64,000 bases of DNA from Pisolithus tinctorius (Eukaryota; Basidiomycota; Agaricomycetes; Boletales; Pisolithaceae). Below the pieces are notes generated by a model. That model had not been told where the DNA came from, did no database searches, and saw only the letters and a program-made list of their open reading frames with translations. This document shows, one piece after another, positions 24,706-36,330 of the stretch (position 1 is the stretch's first letter; each line of letters opens with the position of its first letter). The translations under genes were made by a program, and so were the position numbers. Location: positions 1,116,001 through 1,180,000 of the forward strand of contig JANFAH010000013.1 of assembly GCA_024663395.1 (NCBI GenBank). Reading direction: 5' to 3'.

Positions 24706-25126
24706 GAGGACTTCTGGAATGGAAGGAGGGTATCTATGGGCCCTACTACAATAAGTATTATATTGGCCTGAAGGAAGGCATTATGGTATCCATGACATCA
24801 TTCAAATTGACTCCCAATTGCATCTCCTGCCTTGCTAATTGACTTTGCCCCATCTTTCCACATTCATTGTTGGGGTTTCAGCAGCCATTAATTCCGTCAT
24901 GGGTGAGGTGAGCCAATCAAACTCATTCCGTTGACTACTCCGAGCCCTAAAAGGTTAGTGCCAGACAGGTTTAAGTTGGCTGCATCAGCTTCCCATTGAT
25001 ACCAAATCTTTGATCTATCATGCTGGGATCATGGATCATGAAATGACCGTCAAGCTCTATCCAAGATATCTAAGATGATTCCTACCCACATCTGACTCGA
25101 TCATACTTACCATCAACACCATAGCC
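24706..25126. promoter_or_regulatory. Divergent intergenic region of the KDZ unit
   Basis: About 420 bp between the minus-strand start at 24,705 and the plus-strand KDZ start at 25,127. The head-to-head layout implies shared control sequences. No specific element was recognised. Confidence 0.4.
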
Positions 25127-28100
25127 ATGGCCAAACGCAGTGCAGGAAAGCGCATGAGAATGATCAGGCGTACGGCTGGCCATCAGGTCAAGCAACTAGA
25201 AGTTAAACCTTGGACAACCAGCGGTCGGAGCAGATCAAGATTGGTTGAGGTCGTGATCGCACAACCTGATGCCACCTCTGCTGTCCATTCACCCCGCTCT
25301 TCACTGTCCAAGCACTCCCGCTCGCCTTCCAAACAGCACATGCACACTGATGAAGATGCACTTGACATGGAATATGATGATAATGCTCCTCCTGTAGAGC
25401 CATTACAGTTACCTCGAAAAAAGGTACCAAGGGATCCTTCATGCAACAACCCAAGCTCATTTCTGTTGTCAGACACAGAATGATTACATCCGTGAATGGC
25501 TTCCGCACAAAGAGGAGTTCATGAGGGTCCTGTTGGAGCTGGAAGCACCTCCTGACCCACAGAACTGCATAAGTTGTGGAACAGATGGGTTGTACAGATG
25601 TACAGATTGCTTGCACCAGCCCATGTTTTGCAGGGAATGTTGTAGAATGACTCACCAATGCTTGCTTTTTCACAGAGTGCAGCACTGGATTGGGGAGTTC
25701 TTTGAGGAATTGGCACTCCATATGGTGAGAGATGCCCTCATTACTTCGCATTGCATTTACAGAGTGGACTCAGACTGGCGCTCAGCTGCAGCTCGGGCAC
25801 ATCGGAGCAGCTTGCCTTTCGGATCCATCCAATGCGAATGGCACTGGAGGGCCAGTCAAAATGAATGCCCCTGAGTGGGAAGATGTTGATGATGTTCCAC
25901 CCCACATGCGTCAGCCCATCAGGTCAAAATATCTCACTGTCATCGATGTGACCGGGGTGCATTTCATTCCAGTACGTTGGTGCCAGTGTGAAGCTGCAGA
26001 AAGCTTCCGGCTGCAATTGCTGCGAGCCAAGCTGTTTCCTGCTACATTCGAAAAACCGAGTACTGCATTTACATTTGCAGTCTTGGACGATTTTGTGAGA
26101 GACAACCTGGAATGTGGGACATCCGGGATGAACTATTACTCAAAACTGTGACAGGTGACTTCTGGTGTCTTTCCTCACCTAGTTCCAGTAAGTCGTCAGA
26201 CCACGATGGTCGATTGCAGGGGATCTAAGGCAGTAATATGACCAGGACAGATACCGGGAGTTGCTTCAAGTTGCAAGGCAATGGTGACTCCTGAAACTGT
26301 TGAAATGGAACAGCTTCCTGCGATGCGAGCAGGCTCCTAAAAAAGGGGAGTTGGGGTTATTTTGTGCAGCATGTCCACAGCCTGGGATCAATGTTGACCC
26401 AGCAGAAGATCTGGATCAGTAAGTGTTGGGATTTGGCTCATCCCCCATCATTAACCTTTCAAAGCTGGAAATATACCTGCACGCTAGTGATGGATGGAAA
26501 TTTTAAAGCTGAACATATGCATGACAGGTGTCCTGCAGATCAGGTGTGGTTGATGGATGGCCATGGATTCATAGTCACAGATCCAGATTATCGGACATAC
26601 CTGAAGGCCACACCCCACATCATGGAGGTACATTTGTCAGACTGCTTCCTCCATTCAATTACTCATGTGTTAACTAGAAATCAGCATGCAACAATCATAA
26701 GGCAATTAATCAGGCCAATGCCCAATGGGGCAGACTTCACTCGACTGGAATTGGTGCGATGGCATGTGCCTGTCACAGGTGTTTTTACCTGCATTCTGTG
26801 GTTGACTTCCAAAAAGGGGAAAGGTTGGATATCACATCAATGATGCGCCTCCAGCTCATGGCAGTTCAGGCAATTAAACATGGATTACTCATTGGCAAAT
26901 GCATTGCAGTACAACATGACAGGAATCAACCATGTCCTCTGCTTCTATGACATCAACTGCTCATACATGAAAAATTTACACACATGGGTCCGAAATAGCG
27001 CATTCATTGACATCCCAGATTCAATGCAGATTATGCCAGGAATCAGAATGTGGCATGTGCATGGTCACAAACAGGAATGCTATGCCTGATATGCACCCTT
27101 ATTCATGCAAGGTGCTGGGTGGGTAGATGGAGAAATCATCAAGACCTTGTGGTCGCTACTCAACATTGCATCCACTTTGGCCCAGGGCATGAGTTCCCCA
27201 CATCGCCAGGAGCTGTTGGATTTTCAGATCAGTGATTGCAACTTCATGAAGATGATTCACATGGGTATGAGCTTCTATTCATGCGCTAACCTTCCTGACT
27301 GTTCGCCTTTAGTCGATAGTCTGATATGGAAACTGACAACCGCAAGGGTAGCAGCGGATATGGCAAAATGGGCATTCAAGACGTTGGATGAAGCAGTGTC
27401 TATGATGCAACATGATACATGGACCTACCAAGAGCAAGTGGCCTTCAGAGACTGAATGGTTGACCCCTCCGCCATGGATATCTTTGAAGTGCAAATGAGG
27501 AAGGGTAAGGTTCTCACCTGCTCCTCCTTTCAGAATATATCTGAAATGCTTATTAGCCCCAACAGTTCATACCATTGAACTGGAGTTTTTGAACAATATC
27601 ACATCGAGCGGAGCGCAGCATGGGATGGGAAGTTGGCTCACTCATGGTCTCAGGTTGGAAGAAGCAGCAATCACATTGCGCATCGATTATCGCAATGTCG
27701 GTGTACATGTGCCAGAGCTGAAAAGATTGGTAATTGCACAACGCATGGAGCGCCTATTATCAGAGCAGTCAGGTTTTATTGCAGATGCCGCCATATACAT
27801 CGGTCTACAGCAAGATGTGGGAGGTGATTGGAATCCAATCAATGCAGAAGGCAGTGAACAGCGGGATGGCTGATGCATGTCCAACGGATATCTATTGGAT
27901 GCTGAAGACCCAAACAATGGCTCTGATGAAACGCTCACGGCCGATACCACTGACCTTGGAGGGATAGCCATGTTGCTGCTTCCATTGAACATTGGAATGG
28001 CTGCTTTCCATTCCTGCAATTCAGGCCATCTCCATGATATGGAGCTGAGGCTCCGGATCAGTCAAGCAAATGATGTGCTAAATGGGCTTTGGCTTGCATT

Positions 28101-28760
28101 GGTGGACAAGGCTGTAGTGTTCTGGAATGTGGTGCGACATGCCAAAAGCTATAGTATGAAAACACACGCATGGGACGCGATCCATACAATTAATAGAGTG
28201 GTTCAGAAGCAAGCTGCAATATACAAGCAATGCTGAAAGGCAATGGTCGCTCTGGGTGCGAGTGCTGAGACCCTTACCCGTTACCAGCAATTGGAGACAT
28301 CAGATCTCACCGTGAGCACAGCTGCCATAACCCAGAATGCACATGCGCACCGGGTCAGCCATTTGCCATGGTTTTGGTCCATTGATGTTCCAATGGATAT
28401 GGAATCCATCACTTGGATGTTGGAATGTATGTGTTTCATCTATGTATGTATGGATCGATGTTGACTGTACACAAAGTTTACTGGACTCATTGGCTTTGAG
28501 CCAAAGCAGTGCGAGACCATTGGTCGGAAGAGGAACAGTTGCTGACAGCTGAATTTCAATGGACGATCAATTACTTCAATTATTGAGCCGTCCAATGGCG
28601 CACCTGCCACTCAGAATGCGATGCGCTTGGCGCCAGCTGTTATGCTGCGAGGCAGATAGCAGTGTATGAGAGGCTTTCAGAGCATGCTAAGTTGAAACAA
28701 CAGAGCATGAGCTTGAAGTATATCCCAACTTTGATGGATATTGATGCTAGCGATGTGTAG
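25127..28760 (+). pseudogene. KDZ (Kyakuja-Dileera-Zisupton) transposase with CxC2 cluster, decayed
   Basis: DNA transposase relic. Exon 1 (25,127-25,422) is basic and Ser-rich. After an intron comes TQNDYIREWLPHKEEFMRVL, then the CxC2 cysteine cluster (CISCGTDGLYRCTDC, CRECCRMTHQCL), the zinc module tied to KDZ transposases. Next are LTVIDVTGVHFIPVRWC and LFPATFEKPSTAFTFAVLDD. The catalytic core has candidate acidic residues at D 26,493-26,495 (LVMDGNFKAE), D 26,949-26,951 (FYDINCSYMKN) and E 27,132-27,134 (WVDGEIIKTLWSLLN). The C-terminal helical part runs to about 28,760 (SCYAARQIAVYERLSEHAKL). TGA stops at 26,149, 28,234, 28,497 and 28,584 each fall where the family pattern suggests Arg (SKL-stop-QVTS, QC-stop-KAMV, HWL-stop-AKA, NY-stop-AVQW); another TGA is at 27,453. 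The element can no longer make an intact enzyme. Confidence 0.87.
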
Positions 28761-28979
28761 CTATAGTCAGACAAGTGTCTATCATTCAATATAACCATTC
28801 AGGTCCAGTTCATCGATAGAAATTAAATTGCAGTTGTGGAAGTCCATATTAGCCTTAAGCAATGTTCCATTTTCTTTGATCCGAGCATATCTTCCGAACG
28901 GTACTCACATAGAAGTGGTATGGAATTGTCAGGCTATGACAATACAGAATGCGGGTATCATAACAGCAAACCTATCCCT

Positions 28980-29942
28980 CTACTGTGAGGGGGGGAACTC
29001 TGTATCGCTGAATACACCTTGGACATATCTACCCATCGCACTTACATCCTTGCTCTGGCATTCCCACTCCAACCCCACTGGGTGATCTGCCAGGTCGGCC
29101 CTTCCACAATATGAGTATACCATGCCCTCAGCTGGCTGAAGTCCTCCATCGGTCTGGCCAGCAACGTTCGACCTGGATTGGTACTCCTCAGGTGGAGGAT
29201 CGCAGCAAATATTCAGGATTGTTGAGGCTGCTGCTGTAACTCGCATTGCACCTGGTCACAGTTCCCCATCTCCAGGGTGCCCTCGATCAAATTGACCCTC
29301 TTGCATCGCCATGGACTCAACAGCTGGGTCACCTTCCATTCTGCTCATCTCGGCATCACCAGGACGTCCCGAACCCGCCATTGCATCATTCCCATCATCG
29401 CTGGGGGGAGGTGGTGCGACAAGTCCAGAAGTTGGATTGTCAGCAGGAGGTAGTTGACCCACAGCCAATGCAACAACCTCCAACCGCAAAGCCTTGATGG
29501 CCCGAATCGCACTATCCAACCTTTGGTCCAAAGCCATCTGATGCGATGACAACACTGCATATTCATCAGTGATCTGCCTCACCACGGTGTGTACCTTCTT
29601 CTCAGATGACTTCTGATGGGACATCACCTCTGCAATGTCATCGGCCATGGTTCGCATCCATTCTTCAAACAGGCCAGGTGTAGCAGCTTGTCAACAACCA
29701 TCGAAGACATTCAGCCTTGTTTTCACTTCCAGCATTTGTGCTGATATCGCATTGCAGAATTGAAAGAGCTGGTTGAGCTCATTGCAGATGTTGACTTCGA
29801 ATAGCGATGACGGTTGTTGCTGAGGCGTTGGAGCAGTTGGTGGGTTGGGGACTGATGGGATGGGAGTGGAATCGGTTGCTGTATGTCCATTACATGTCAG
29901 ATATTTCAAGCTTGTCATGAGTAGAGGAAGCACAATGTACAA
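28980..29942 (-). pseudogene. Uncharacterised gene convergent with the KDZ transposase
   Basis: Minus-strand blocks: 29,942-29,694 (ending VKTRLNVFDGC), 29,690-29,256 (MRTMADDIAEVMSHQ..., helical, then Pro/Gly/Asp-rich) and about 29,246-28,980 (PAEGMVYSYCGRADLADHPV, DVSAMGRYVQGVF). The first two are in one frame broken only by TGA at 29,693-29,691, where CGA would give Arg. The likely product is a coiled-coil protein with a small conserved C-terminal block; function unknown. Its place, tail to tail with the transposase and within the low-CpG island, suggests it belonged to the same mobile unit. Confidence 0.45.
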
Positions 29943-30054
29943 TTTGTTCCTCTGGAGGTTGCGATGGCAGATGGTCCAGGTGCCGGAGTCGTTGCAAGGC
30001 TATGCTGGTCGCTTACTGCACGAGAAATGTGGGTGGGATTTGGAGCCGGCCTCG

Positions 30055-30432
30055 CTGTAGGAATAGGTAAAATAGATATACCTATAATGGTAATAGTCAG
30101 TAATGATGGGCGAGTATAACTCTCGACCCAAGAGGGAGGTTCTCTCTGGAGAAAAAGAAGTGTAGTAAAAATGTAAAAAAATGCAAACTCCAATGGAAAA
30201 CTTAACTCTGTCTGTCTGATACCTCCTGCCAGTCCTCCTGGCCCTTTGGGTACTCCCCAAAGTAATAAATCTAACTTCAAAAACTCACCAAATTGCAAGA
30301 CTAAATCACCCTACTACTAAGGGCCTGTGACATGTACTTGTTGTTTTAGTAAACTGAACTCGCGCTGTAGGAATAGGTAATTTAATGATGTACCTATAAT
30401 TAGTAATTGTCAGTGATGGGCGAGTATAACAC
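30055..30432. repeat. Direct repeat of about 65 bp, two copies
   Basis: Copies near 30,053-30,118 and 30,360-30,430 share GCTGTAGGAATAGGTAA, then TACCTATAAT, then GTCAGT, then GATGGGCGAGTATAAC, with small insertions between. They bracket about 240 bp. Confidence 0.75.
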
Positions 30433-30439
30433 AAGGTGC

Positions 30440-30960
30440 AAATTCCAATAATGTTTACCATATTTCATGACATTATAGTAAACATTAGTTTGAATAACCT
30501 CAAAATAATGTGTTTGACATAATGACAGAAATATCTTAAATCAAATCTGTGTAATGTTCACATCTTGTGTTGTGCAATATGCTTATGGAATCAAAGTTTT
30601 CAATCAAAATATCTCTTGCATATGTGTCATTATTGGTTTAATATAATTACATAATTATGGGAGCAACATTATTTGAAAACTAGCCTTGCAATATTTGAAT
30701 GGCAATTAGTCATATTGTTCAAATAATGTTTCCTGTATGTCATCACCACATATTGGAATTGGCATCTTGGATAATGCTTGCATTATGTGCTATGAAATAT
30801 ACAGGAGTTTTTTAAAACCAAATCAGTCATATTGTTCAAATAATGTTTTCCTGTACTTCATACCACAATATCATAATTTGCATCTCATATAATGTTCATA
30901 TCATAAGAGGTGAAATATACAAGAGTTATTTCTGACAACACATCTTGCTCCCACATAAGT
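30440..30960. repeat. AT-rich tract with a repeat of about 117 bp
   Basis: Strongly AT-rich compared with the rest of the window. AGTCATATTGTTCAAATAAT occurs at about 30,707 and 30,824; each copy is followed by a CCTGTA, CATATAATG/GATAATG and GAAATATACA(G/A)GAGTT pattern. A weaker copy may precede them. No gene is seen. Confidence 0.7.
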
Positions 30961-31038
30961 CGACAGCCCATTCCAAATGGGCCAGCAATGTTGTACAGTG
31001 TCACTACACAGAGGTGTTAGCAACAACCCCACCAGGTA

Positions 31039-32947
31039 GTGCTGCACGAAGTGGACAGCGGCCAGATGGATGAGCCTGAAGATGCAAACCCAGAAGTATC
31101 AAATGGCCATATAGACAAGCCCAACACTATAGGCACATGCGGTCAACCCATTGTTGACACGACAGAAGGCGATCTACTTCTATCCGAACCCAACATCGAG
31201 ACTGTCGATCTCGAAATCAATTCTACTAATCTAGAAGATGTTCGCATCATCAAAACTACACTTCAAATGCCTATCAGAAACGATCAGCACATCCAAATGT
31301 GCAGTGGTCTGATCGCCAACATACCTGACCCTCCATACACCCATGTTACATGCTCAAATTCGTCCACTCAACATCCTGACCAAGTATTTGGTACTACAAG
31401 CACAGAAAAGAAGTTAGCACAAGGGCGAACGTTCGACAACAGAGAAATCGCCTTACCATGTCCTCGCGAAGCGCAAGTGACTCCTTCAAATCAGGGCATG
31501 CTCACTGACAAGCAAAGGTGGCTCAAGCCACTGCAAGAGGGCGAGCGAGATCGTGCGCAAGTGACACAACACGAGATCTGCAACAGTCAGCACACATGGA
31601 AAGTCCCATCTGATGGGACTGGGAGCCTGGGTGAGCACGGAGGGGATACCCCTCACTGGGAGGATGGTGGGGACACTGGGAGCGCGTCGACGAAGCTGAA
31701 GATAAGAACGATCAGCACTCAAATGGCCGAGATATGAAAGAACTCACCAGGTGTGGAGTTTCGGCCAAAGGATGCCAATGGCGAGCGGCACAGTGGTGGT
31801 AGTGGCAATGCTACAGGCGGCAGTGCCATCCGCTCACATGGAATAGAGAAAACGAAGGTACCTGACACCCAATGTCAGAACGTCCGAGGCAAGACAGAAT
31901 GCAGCCAAACGACTCACCTGTGCCGCCTGAACCACCTTCGGACCTTATCGTGCACATCTGTATCCCCTACAGGACTCGACGTCGACGAGGAAAGATCAAA
32001 GCGAACCCTACGAAGCATCAGCAAAGCTCGCGCGAACAGAAACGCGCACCATACATCCAGTATACCCTTGCAACCACTCGAATTACCTTGTGGATGCTCT
32101 CGCCACCCCTCGGATTTCCTCTTAATGTTGCTAACACATACTCGCCGCAGGGGGTGCATTCTGTTATCGATTTGGGACATCGATGGCCCATGAGCATCGT
32201 ACGGCACTCACGCACGATGTGGCAAAGGCAAGACGACATGCGCAGCCACACATTCATCAACACCGCTCTCAGGGCTCTTTGAGTCCAGCCCAAGTAGAGG
32301 GGTAGGAGGCCTGGGTCGCTTGGCAGCAGAAACATCTTCCTAGGAAAGAGTGATGAGATGACCCAATGGATAAAGTGATATGGACCCGTGAACAGACCTG
32401 ACTAGGGAGAGCACCTGTGGCGCTTTCGGCGATTTTGACGATTTGCCAGAAATGGGTTGGGGACAGAGATGACGAAGACGAGGCAGAAGCCATGTAAGTG
32501 ATCAGACTTGGAGAGTGTGAATACGATCCCAAAGGCGAGTACCTTGAACCGGGCATAGAGGGTGGTATCAGAGCCATCGAATGCGGCCCACCAGCATTGA
32601 CGTTGGGTGAATATCGAAAATGGTATATCGCTGAGAAGATTTTGACCGGGCATGGTCGAGATGTCTGCAGGCCATGGGAAGGGTGGGGTGGAGGCGAGAG
32701 TACGGCCGGGGGGACAGTATACGTCTCTGTTGCTCTAGTGCGTACTAGGAAGTCATCAAACATGATGCCATTACTTCTTCCACCTAGCGCAATCCTGCGT
32801 CCTGCGCCTTGGGAACACGAATGGATGCCCAGAGGACACACAGATCACCTCGGCGTGTTCCGAGTCTGGATGTCTAACTCGTCACAATTCAATACAGCAA
32901 TACAACACATGTTTTCTCCAAATCTGCCTAGAACTAAGGTCATATAG
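31039..32947 (+). CDS. Uncharacterised multi-exon protein
   Basis: Three plus-strand open blocks follow in order. The first, 31,039-31,737, is acidic and Thr/Asn-rich (MDEPEDANPEVSNGHIDKPN), opened by an acceptor-like ACCAG. The second, about 31,872-32,282, is basic (IPYRTRRRRGKIKANPTKHQ). The third, about 32,498-32,947, ends WEHEWMPRGHTDHLGVFRVW, then FSPNLPRTKVI and a stop. The last has good coding texture. No known domain was identified. There is no ATG at the left edge of the first block, so the 5' exon is missing, and the joins between blocks were not proven. It could be a host gene or a transposon-borne one. Confidence 0.35.
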
Positions 32948-33008
32948 AAAAAATCTCGTTCGTTACAATTACAGCAGGAGTGGGAAGTAAGGGCTCAATA
33001 GCTCAGCA

Positions 33009-34022
33009 CTAAAGTTTTCTTTTTGCCCTGCCTTGGTCGGTAATTATCGTTTTCCTGGTCACCCACGATGGGTCTCCATTGTCCAATAACTTTAGATGAT
33101 ATCCGGGCAACACTGGATGACAAGCGTTGATCTGAGCGTCAGCCCATTTATCACCTAACCAGATCCAGACCTGAAACGTGCCCTTGCTTCGATCTTGGTG
33201 AACATATAAGTCCGCTGTATTTGGCGGGTATTCGTATGTATGGGGAACCTCAGGTGGCGAGTCCAAGGGCTGGCTGCCAGCTGACTTGTAGAAAACAACC
33301 CACTCTTTCTTGCCCCTAATAGCCTTCCGCGTGCACCTCAAAGGTGAGACTTTACCAACCAAAGGAACCAAAGGAGGGGCTTCCGGCTGTGACTCTACAA
33401 CCACAACGGGGGGCGAGTTTGTCACTGGTCCAGGCGTGTGGAGAGAGCTGAATGAGAAAACAGGAGCAGGCTGATCGTGGGTTGGGACGGCTGAGATTTG
33501 TGACTTTGTACCACTCAAACCTTCTGTTGCGGTGGGAAGCTTGTCTGGAGGACGAGTAACTACGATTGGTATTGCATCCTTCCCAGAAGCCTGACAAGGG
33601 CCTTGGGAGTGGACGGTCTCCACACGATCCTGAACACCAGTGGTGGATTCGGAGTCATCACTACCGGTGAGACTGCCGAGAGAGGTGAGAGAGGACAGAG
33701 TCGAGCAAGGGGCCACCAGTCCAGATCTCGCTAGAGGGTTGACAACGCCACCGAGATGGTTGCTAGTCGAGTCGATAATTTGGGCCACAGGTGAGGTCAC
33801 TGAAGGAGATGCCTGGGCGGTGGCTACAAATTTTGTGTTTACAAAGGTGCGACCCTCGGTTGGACCCGCCAGCGGGTTGGGGGTCATGTAAGGAATGGGC
33901 AGTTTGCAAGTAGACGAGGAAAGGCCTGTAGTATTACCCTCAAATGGACATCGTATGCCTGGCATAACCTCTGAACTGTACTTCGTTCGAGATGGATGAG
34001 CAGCTGTGGCTTGATTGTGCAA
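33009..34022 (-). CDS. Uncharacterised Ser/Thr/Pro-rich protein
   Basis: Single open frame of about 337 codons on the minus strand. The N-terminal two thirds is a Ser/Thr/Pro-rich linker (SLTSLGSLTGSDDSESTTG). The last third is more ordered and aromatic (AIRGKKEWVVFYKSAGSQPL, FQVWIWLGDKWADAQINACH), ending ITDQGRAKRKL and a stop at 33,009. The start is uncertain: the left-most codon is not ATG, and an in-frame ATG lies near 33,965 (MPGIRC). No recognised domain. It is convergent with the gene ending at 32,947. Confidence 0.45.
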   Translation of the reverse strand: MHNQATAAHPSRTKYSSEVMPGIRCPFEGNTTGLSSSTCKLPIPYMTPNPLAGPTEGRTFVNTKFVATAQASPSVTSPVAQIIDSTSNHLGGVVNPLARSGLVAPCSTLSSLTSLGSLTGSDDSESTTGVQDRVETVHSQGPCQASGKDAIPIVVTRPPDKLPTATEGLSGTKSQISAVPTHDQPAPVFSFSSLHTPGPVTNSPPVVVVESQPEAPPLVPLVGKVSPLRCTRKAIRGKKEWVVFYKSAGSQPLDSPPEVPHTYEYPPNTADLYVHQDRSKGTFQVWIWLGDKWADAQINACHPVLPGYHLKLLDNGDPSWVTRKTIITDQGRAKRKL

Positions 34023-34619
34023 TCCACCACGCCTACCATTTTATATGGTAAATGACGATGTAAACTTGAGTGGCTTAGTAGACATACCCATTATGAGATG
34101 GTGAAACAGAGTAATTCGTGAGCAAATGCTTTGACGATCCAAGATGGCTTCGAGTAATAGATGGACGATAGCTAAAGGAAGGTGTGAACAACAAAGCACA
34201 AGCATCGGCCTAGTGATACGAACTTTGCAATGCTCGAGTAGGAAAGATGCGGCTTGGAACGCTGGCGGCGGATGGGAAATACCTGCCTCAAGATAGGGAC
34301 TTCCTACCTGAAGTTAGCTTCAGAACAAACTAGGACACAAGTCTCACATCTCGCTCAAGGGAAACACCAGAACGACGGGGGGTCTTGGCAAAGAACGTGC
34401 GAGGAGAAGGTGGCTCTAACATCACTTTTACCAGAAAGCGTTGAGAGGGTGTAAGAAACGACTGATGGTAGCGGAGAGTGGCAACGGGATGAGAGAGAGC
34501 CTGAAAGGCGTTGGAAAAAGTAAGTTTGAGTTCCCACACCTTGTGGGTTATTGGAACAAAACCCCACCCCCGTCGTCCTCGTCATTTCAGTGGTTCTGAA
34601 CACATCCTGTAACAGAAAC

Positions 34620-35500
34620 ATCTTCATGAGGTAATCGGAGCTCCGAGTGTGACGTTGAAAGACACATGGCATCGTCTAAGTCAGTCGTCATGGCCTGGTT
34701 GAAAAGGGAAGAGGCGATATCAGCCCTGCTCGTTGGACGGATGGACCACCGACATAGCCTGATCAAGAAAACATGCCCTGCGCAACTGAGGCATGCGTGC
34801 CTGTTACTGAAACTTCGTCCAAAGGCCATGAGCAAGGTGGAGAGATATGCCACGATCGGGATGTCCTGTTGGACAGAGCTCTAGCACTGTGCGTCCAAGC
34901 GGGATGGCTTCTTCTTCCAAGCCATCGACTACCCGAAGCTTGGCATGTCTATTGAACAGACAGAGAGCAAGTTCACGGAGGGATGAAGACCAATCAGGAC
35001 CAATCATTGAGAACCGATCAGAATGTCCAGGGGGATGTCGTTCTGAAGCTTGACGGAGCAAGTCACTCACCTCCCCCCCCAAGTCGCGGATCGCAGCCTT
35101 TTTCGCAAACCTCCTCCTGAGGTCGCAAGCAAGGTTGTGAAGAGGTATGCCATGGTCAGGATGGCCTGGCAGACAGAGCTCTAGTCCTGCGCATCTGAGT
35201 ATAATACCCCTTGATTTTCATATCTATTTGAGAGACAGAGAACAAGTTCACGGAGCGACGAAGACCAACGTTGATGCCCAGGGGGACGTAGTTCCAACGC
35301 TGCATGGAACAGCTCAATCGTTCCCCCCAACTCGCATATGGTAGCCTGTTTCACGAAACTCTTCGAGTGGTCGCAAGCGAAATTGTGGAGAGATGAGGGA
35401 AATGTCGCCTGTTGAAGCCACCAGGATAATATACACAGCGGAAATGGTTCTGCGATCAAACCAGGTTCGGTGGTCAGTTGCAATAAGATAGGAATAGTTG
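34620..35500 (-). pseudogene. Tetratricopeptide-repeat gene relic
   Basis: Repeated blocks of about 42 residues on the minus strand match the TPR repeats common in mushroom TPR and TPR-CHAT proteins: IELFHAALELRPPGHQRW, then SSLRELVLCLSNRYENQG, then LELCLPGHPDHGIPLHNLAC, then SSLRELALCLFNRHAKLR and LGRTVLELCPTGHPDRGISL. The blocks lie in different frames separated by stops and short losses, and no N-terminal or catalytic domain remains. TPR helices mediate protein contacts; the partners of this family are unknown. Confidence 0.7.
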
Positions 35501-35529
35501 AACCATACATTATCCTTGGAAACGACAAA

Positions 35530-36330
35530 ATAACGGGGTGAGCGATCTTGAGTGATCAGAACATGCATTCATCGTTGGCATCAGATGTTGCATAGTCATG
35601 CCTGCCAGATATGATAGCACGAGAAGGAAAACTAAGCAACGAACAACAATCTACTAATGCTAAGGCTCGACACGAGTACATTGAGAGGTGACGTGTACCA
35701 GGGGCCAAGCATGCACACGCCTGCAAGTAGTAACAGCTATCCACAAGTACACCACAGAACGCGTTCCTTCTAATAGGATAATGATCCAAGCCTAAGAACT
35801 GCGTACCTCGCTACTTGCAAGCTTCCTCCCTTTCACGCCCTTGAATTTCTCCGCTACCCTAGAAATGTGTGATATGTTCCGCATGGAGTACAAGCGAGGG
35901 GATGAACTGTAACTTACCTCAAAACAGCCTCCGTGTGTGATAAATCCACCTCTGGAAGTATGTTGAGCCTGACTTTATCATTGTCATCCAGATTGAGGAG
36001 CCAGGTACTATCATAGAAGTTGCTCGGTAAGCCTGGGACTGCCGCACCTGCTGATTCCACCCGGCGTGAAGGGACCCGCGTATGTGGGAAAGCACCACGT
36101 TTGGCTCAGCCATTCGCATTGAACCGGGTGGAAAGATGAATAAGATCAAACACTCATAACCAATCGGTAGCCATCTGAGAGCGCTAGTTCAGTCGTGTAA
36201 TGGCATATCGCTTCAAACCAGGCAGGTGGTCGGACTCGTCGCCACTCATTGCATCATGGGGCAGGGTTTTCCAAAGGGGCTTAAAGTGCGCAAGGTCCAG
36301 ATGTGCCGAGCAAGCATTTGCCCGACGATG
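35530..36330. other. Stretch without a recognised gene
   Basis: Short open frames only, none with family features. It may contain the 3' end of the disrupted minus-strand gene to its right. Confidence 0.4.

Noticed and set aside
32269..32841. 190-codon minus-strand open frame
   Set aside because: Antisense to the plus-strand block at 32,498-32,947, which has better coding texture and a natural end.
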